Shown in pieces: positions 59,710 through 64,000 of a DNA stretch of 64,000 nt (its first letter is position 1; each line of letters opens with the position of its first letter). Where the stretch lies: positions 1 to 64,000 of the forward strand of contig CAVVVS010000048.1 of NCBI GenBank assembly GCA_963751355.1. Reading direction: 5' to 3'. The stretch is from CAVVVS01 sp963751355. Lineage in GTDB: Bacteria; Bacteroidota; Ignavibacteria; Ignavibacteriales; Ignavibacteriaceae. The translations under genes and the position numbers were made by a program. The notes beneath the pieces were generated by a model that was not told the DNA's origin, did not search any database, and saw only the letters and a list, made by a program, of their open reading frames with translations.

Positions 59710-61410
59710 TTACGATTTCATTCTGTTGCCGTGTTCTTCATGGATAAATAACCAACTGCATATCTTCCCGATATTCATTTCTTCAAAATTATTCCAGTAA
59801 GATTTTGTTCTTACGTGATGTGAACTTGTATCAGATAAAGGTATATCCTCAGCTTCTTTAATCAATTCGGTTATCCTTTTTTGCCATCTTTTCATATTAA
59901 TACTTCTAAGGTCAACCCAGCCTTCACTGCACCATCGTTCGATATTTTCTTCAGTTATATCCAGTGTATTTTCGCCTCTAAAAGCCGGTATTTTAATTAT
60001 GCTTCCCCGAAGTAATGATTTACCGTCAGGTAAAAGAATAGGAATCCCGATTGATATTATTTCATTTCTAAGTTTATCATCTGTGGATATTCTTTCAAAA
60101 CATTTGTTTGTCAACTCTTCCGCGGAAAGTTTTAATACATCATGCATCGATTTGCAGAACAAACTTATTAAATGAATTTCATAAAGGAGTTTTGATAGAC
60201 GGGGTGGTCCGAGCAGTTCAAAGGCCACGCTTTTTACATTATTCTCTTTCTCAAGCTGGGCAAGTTTTTCTACTGCAGTATGCTGCATATAGCCAGCACG
60301 GTATGTAGGTTCAAGTGTAGCATGGTCGAGTGAGCTTACAATATCATGTCCCGTATTCCCGCCTTTAATTTCGTATAATACTACTTCTGCAATCTCCTCA
60401 GGCGTTACAAATTCCATTTGCTTTTGTGCTGTAATGGTTTCAAATTCTCCTCTGGAAAATATACCGTTTTCACCGGTATCGATAAAAACGGAATGTAATG
60501 TTTCACCCTTTGTTTTGTAATGTTTATCGCTGCAGATTTCAAATTTACCGGTTAGCGGAATTGCCTCCGTAACTGGAATATCCAGCAGGTCAATAGGCTT
60601 ACCTCTTTTTTTAATCTCTCCGTACTCGATACGTTTCCATGCAATGGCTGCTGTAGGTTTTATTTCTTTTGTGATTGGTCCTTCCGGAGTTCTAGCCATC
60701 AAAAAGAGGAGAAGCGTATGTGCGCCTGCAATTGAAGATTTACTAAGTAAAACACGCGACGGTTTTTCTTCGCTATGTGTGTAGGGAATGTTAAGGCCCA
60801 TACCGCCTGTACCGCTTGTACCAATTTTCACATAAATATAAGATTTAACCAAATTCATCGAACTGTACAAAATTTGTATGTGGCGTATCAACTGAGGAAT
60901 ATACTGCGTACATATCAGCTTCTCGGTTTCTTCAACAATCTGATCATAACCGGCTTTTTGACTTATTGTTTTTTTAATGTTACGGTATGACGTATAAATA
61001 TCCTGGTAAGCAATGCCAGTTGCAGTGTTAATGCAGTCTATGATGATTTCAGGTTTAGTGGTTTCCAACAAATTATAAACGGCTGAATTTTTTAAAATAT
61101 CATCATTCAATTCCTCCATTATATCGGTCATTAATATTTTCCTTTTTACCGGATCGTTCAATACGTGAAGCCTATTTAAACCTTTAAACTCGTTTCGGAC
61201 AAAGATGTCCCCGCCCCATGGAATAAAAAATCCTTTCCCTTTTTGAGGAAACTCTACTTCGAGCTTTTTTACAGCGCTTTCTGCTTCTGAAAGAAAGAGG
61301 GATGTTATAATGATCCTTTTGGGATTTTCCGGAACTAGCTTCCGGGCAACAGCAGTGCCTACCAATCCGAAACCACCAAGCACCAGTACTGTTTTATTCT
61401 GAATATCCAT
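59710..61410 (-). CDS. Rossmann-fold NAD(P)-dependent protein, function unknown
   Basis: A 566-residue cytoplasmic protein. The N-terminal Rossmann motif is VLVLGGFGLVGTAVARKL, and IIIDCINTATG and YVKIGTSGTGGMGLNIP resemble extended SDR/epimerase segments. The C-terminal half (from about 330) has no recognised domain. The protein is longer than ordinary epimerases (about 330). Neighbours on the same strand are sugar or lactone enzymes, so a sugar-related substrate is possible but not shown. Confidence 0.6.
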   Translation of the reverse strand: MDIQNKTVLVLGGFGLVGTAVARKLVPENPKRIIITSLFLSEAESAVKKLEVEFPQKGKGFFIPWGGDIFVRNEFKGLNRLHVLNDPVKRKILMTDIMEELNDDILKNSAVYNLLETTKPEIIIDCINTATGIAYQDIYTSYRNIKKTISQKAGYDQIVEETEKLICTQYIPQLIRHIQILYSSMNLVKSYIYVKIGTSGTGGMGLNIPYTHSEEKPSRVLLSKSSIAGAHTLLLFLMARTPEGPITKEIKPTAAIAWKRIEYGEIKKRGKPIDLLDIPVTEAIPLTGKFEICSDKHYKTKGETLHSVFIDTGENGIFSRGEFETITAQKQMEFVTPEEIAEVVLYEIKGGNTGHDIVSSLDHATLEPTYRAGYMQHTAVEKLAQLEKENNVKSVAFELLGPPRLSKLLYEIHLISLFCKSMHDVLKLSAEELTNKCFERISTDDKLRNEIISIGIPILLPDGKSLLRGSIIKIPAFRGENTLDITEENIERWCSEGWVDLRSINMKRWQKRITELIKEAEDIPLSDTSSHHVRTKSYWNNFEEMNIGKICSWLFIHEEHGNRMKS

Positions 61411-61684
61411 TTTTTGTCCCCGAAAATATTTTAGAAAAAATTATATTGTTCTAAATTACATGAATATTAAAAGGGAGGCAACGAATGAAAAGAAAAATAA
61501 TGAATATTCTATAACCAAATTAATTTGATAACTTTTTAGAATAAGATTTATAAAAACGGAAAAATTTTATATTTATTCAGTATAATAAGAAAAGTTATAA
61601 AATATGATTAATAAAATTTTATTTTATACAGAAAAATAATTGTAAATGCCATAAAAATTATTTGCCAAGACTCAACTCATCGTA

Positions 61685-62653
61685 TTATTTTTTTCTATTT
61701 TTATTATTGAGTGTTGAATAAAACAAAGGAAAACCAGGGACCCGAGACTGCATCTTGTAAACAGCGTTGGTTTCATCTTCAGTAATGTATAATGTTTTTA
61801 AATCTTCTCCTGCAAATTCCAGGTTGCTTACTTTTTTCCCGGGAGTTTTTATTGTATCTATTATCATTCCTCCCGGTGATACTACGTAAATGTTACCGCC
61901 GCCAAAATGTGCAATATATAAATTTCCTAAACTATCGAAAGCAATTCCGTCCGGATCTCCTCCGGGTAAATTAATGAAGGCAGACCTGTCAATTAATTTT
62001 CCGTTTTTACTTAATTTAAATTTCAACACTCTATGTCTGGCGGATTCACAGACGAAAACACTTTTACCATCAGGTGCGAATGCAATGCCGTTGGGAAATG
62101 CAATGCTATCGGCAGCAGGAATAGTTTCCCTGGATTTAGAATCTATTCTATAAACAACTCCGTCCGCATTATTTTTATCGTATGATTTTGGATCCGTAAT
62201 GTATAGATTGCCATCCGGGTCAAAAGCTAAATCATTCGGGCGATTAAATTTTTTACCGTTGTAACCCTTAGAGTAAATTTCAGTTTTACCTTCCTTACTT
62301 ATTTTAAGAATGGCTCCTATTCCAAAATCGCATGCATATATAAATCCGTCTTTACCGACGGTTAAGCCGTTTGTTTGTTTTAAGGTGAAGGGATTAACAG
62401 AAGCGGTATCAAATTTTGAAATTCCGTCATGTGAGATTTTAATTATGTAGCCGCCGTAGCAACTGGAAACATATAAATTGCCCTCTCCATCCCACGCAGG
62501 TCCTTCGGGAAAGTTTAAACTATCTACCACTTTTTCGAACATGTGATATCTCTGTTTATTCTGAGCAGTAGATTCTACATTTAAAGTAAAAACCAAAATA
62601 AAAGTTGGTATCACAAAATGTAAAAATTTAAGCACAAAATTTTTATTATACAT
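61685..62653 (-). CDS. SMP-30/gluconolactonase-like beta-propeller, exported
   Basis: A 322-residue protein with a signal peptide (about 1-30, ending VESTAQ) and six-bladed propeller repeats of the SMP-30/NHL type (FPEGPAWDGEGNLYVSS, PNGIAFAPDGKSVFV, DPDGIAFDSLGNLYIA). The Glu and Asn/Asp metal sites at the blade starts are present. Periplasmic lactonase activity is likely. Next to a PQQ-type sugar dehydrogenase, it could open the lactone that this enzyme makes. Confidence 0.82.
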   Translation of the reverse strand: MYNKNFVLKFLHFVIPTFILVFTLNVESTAQNKQRYHMFEKVVDSLNFPEGPAWDGEGNLYVSSCYGGYIIKISHDGISKFDTASVNPFTLKQTNGLTVGKDGFIYACDFGIGAILKISKEGKTEIYSKGYNGKKFNRPNDLAFDPDGNLYITDPKSYDKNNADGVVYRIDSKSRETIPAADSIAFPNGIAFAPDGKSVFVCESARHRVLKFKLSKNGKLIDRSAFINLPGGDPDGIAFDSLGNLYIAHFGGGNIYVVSPGGMIIDTIKTPGKKVSNLEFAGEDLKTLYITEDETNAVYKMQSRVPGFPLFYSTLNNKNRKK

Positions 62654-62771
62654 GTTAAAATTTATGTTAGTTTACTAAAATATAGGTCACCGTTTCAAAT
62701 TACAAAAAATAAGTGAGATTATTCCAATTATCCTAAAAATTCATTAACATAGTAAAAAAAGAAGGATTATT

Positions 62772-63122
62772 ATGAATAATGTTGTTTTATTACTCTCGCT
62801 GCTAATTCCACTTTTTATACAAACTACTCAATCAAAGACTGAGAATGATATTAATATAGCATTTGCAAATGCAAAGAAAGGAGTTTATTGGGCATTGTCC
62901 AATATCCCGGAAGATAAATCACACATTCAAAATGAATTAATAGCTGATGATAAGCTTTATTCTTCCGTAAAATTATATAAAGAATTCAACGGTGTTAAAA
63001 TCGAATCTATAGGTTATAACGGCACTGATCAAGTTACAATAAAAATTTATAAATCTTTCGATAGCCTCTTAAAAGAAGGATTTATGAAATCATCCGATCC
63101 GGGGAAAAAAGATAATAATTAA
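62772..63122 (+). CDS. Small exported protein of unknown function
   Basis: A 116-residue protein with a signal peptide (about 1-21, LLLSLLIPLFIQTTQS) and a mixed charged mature part (NIAFANAKKGVYWALSNIP). It ends in a basic/acidic tail (SSDPGKKDNN). AGAAGGAT precedes the ATG. No family is recognised, and its divergent neighbour is the SMP-30-like gene. Confidence 0.6.
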   Translation: MNNVVLLLSLLIPLFIQTTQSKTENDINIAFANAKKGVYWALSNIPEDKSHIQNELIADDKLYSSVKLYKEFNGVKIESIGYNGTDQVTIKIYKSFDSLLKEGFMKSSDPGKKDNN

Positions 63123-63258
63123 CAGTAAGGTTACTCAATGTGGTAAATAGAATTTTCGGTGTGCTCTTTCTTTCTTAATGTTAATCTTTAAATATCCCGT
63201 TATATCCAGAAAATTCTTCGGATGTATTAATTATTCCGCCGATAATTTAGGTTCATAA

Positions 63259-64000
63259 TTATTTAGAGTAAGTTATCCTGTAAATAATTCCTCCAAAATC
63301 ATCTGATACCAGCAAAGAGCCGTCCGGCATTTGAATAACATCCACAGGTCTGCCGGAGACGGATTCACCTTTAAGCCAGCCATATGCAAATGGCTGATAG
63401 CTGATGGGATGGTTTGCGCTATCCAGTTTTACCACAGTTACACGATAACCTATTTTTTTGCTTCTGTTCCAGGAACCGTGTTCACAAATAAAAATCTGGT
63501 TTTTATATTTATTGGGAAACATAGTGCCAGTATAAAACATCATACCGAGAGATGCCACGTGAGGTCCTAAAGTTTGAGCCGGTTTAGTAAATTTGCTTAC
63601 ATCCACACTCTTGCCGAATTCAGGATCAGGCATGTTGTTACCGTAGACATAAGGAAATCCGAAATTCATTCCTTTCTTTGGCGCGCGGTTCAATTCGTCC
63701 GGTGGGATATTATCACCTAACATATCTCTACCGTTATCCGTGAACCAAAGTATATTAGTTCGGGGATTCCAATCGAAACCGACCGTATTTCTAATCCCCA
63801 TTTCATAAATTTCAAAATCGCTCCCATCAGGATTCATTCGCATGATTGTTCCGAACCGGGAATCATTACTAATACAAATATTGCATGGAGCACCGACGGG
63901 TACATACAATTTCCCGTCTGGTCCGAAACGAATAAACTTCCAGCCGTGGTGTCTTTTATCTGGGAAGCTGTCATTTATTATAACCGGGTTGGGAGGATCA
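63259..64000 (-). CDS. PQQ-dependent sugar (glucose/sorbosone) dehydrogenase, 5' partial
   Basis: The open frame runs off the right edge; about 247 C-terminal residues are present. Motifs of the soluble glucose/sorbosone dehydrogenase propeller are seen: HHGWKFIRFGPDGKLYVPVGAP, RMNPDGSDFEIYEMGIRNTVGFDW (parts GIRNTVGFDW), WFTDNGRDMLGDNIPPDE, FICEHGSWNRS and PDGSLLVSDDFGGIIYRI. The enzyme would oxidise a sugar to its lactone in the periplasm. The N-terminus and any signal peptide lie outside the window. Confidence 0.87.
   Translation of the reverse strand, partial: DPPNPVIINDSFPDKRHHGWKFIRFGPDGKLYVPVGAPCNICISNDSRFGTIMRMNPDGSDFEIYEMGIRNTVGFDWNPRTNILWFTDNGRDMLGDNIPPDELNRAPKKGMNFGFPYVYGNNMPDPEFGKSVDVSKFTKPAQTLGPHVASLGMMFYTGTMFPNKYKNQIFICEHGSWNRSKKIGYRVTVVKLDSANHPISYQPFAYGWLKGESVSGRPVDVIQMPDGSLLVSDDFGGIIYRITYSK

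Overview
The window joins two unlike genomes. Positions 1 to about 8,155 are GC-rich and carry planctomycete-like genes (Phycisphaerae is my best guess): a HAD phosphatase, a COG2509 FAD dehydrogenase, a sigma factor/anti-sigma pair followed by an STN-domain protein, a single-chain glycyl-tRNA synthetase, and intergenic gaps full of short inverted repeats. Most of the longer genes here are broken by single-base frameshifts that leave every catalytic motif intact, which looks like sequence error rather than decay. From about 8,165 onward the DNA is AT-rich, has intact reading frames, and looks like a member of the Ignavibacteria (Bacteroidota/Chlorobi group): type IX secretion sorting tails ending in LLK, PorV/PorQ-like proteins, and TonB receptors without SusD. 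At the join both flanking genes are cut and no mobile element is visible, so I read it as an assembly chimera. The two parts should be interpreted separately.

Region 8.16-26.9 kb is a cell-surface polysaccharide (probably cellulose/beta-glucan) locus. It starts with a 5'-truncated histidine kinase and an NtrC-type sigma-54 activator. These are followed by a secreted GH5-CBM6 glucanase, a sodium/solute symporter with a near-perfect sigma-54 promoter, a secreted multidomain carbohydrate-binding protein, a TonB-dependent receptor, a 1,036-residue secreted protein of unknown function, a PorV/PorQ-like barrel and a GH9 cellulase. Four of the secreted proteins end in T9SS-type tails. Two related inverted repeats (17.8 and 26.8 kb) bracket the receptor-to-GH9 part.

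Region 27-39 kb is housekeeping: metallo-hydrolase, Rieske protein, queG, trxB, an ECF sigma factor with its membrane partner, era, a DMT transporter, a tightly overlapping acyP-ispF-dedA-lnt string, threonine aldolase and a thioesterase. Region 39-49.7 kb is a fatty-acid degradation cluster: a divergent XRE/ScfR-like regulator with a candidate operator, an acyl-CoA ligase, fadN-fadA-fadE in the Bacillus order, a 2,4-dienoyl-CoA reductase and a thioesterase.

Region 49.7-64 kb is mixed. It holds an exonuclease, a glutamine amidotransferase next to the 32-codon remnant of a VOC-family gene, purL, a YihY-type membrane protein, an outer-membrane barrel, FmdB and OsmC proteins. A likely redox or nitric-oxide stress group follows (Rrf2 regulator with a palindromic operator over its -10 box, NapH-like ferredoxin protein, hemerythrin). 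It ends with a Rossmann protein, an SMP-30-like lactonase, and a PQQ-type sugar dehydrogenase that runs off the end. No tRNA, rRNA, CRISPR array, insertion sequence or prophage was seen.
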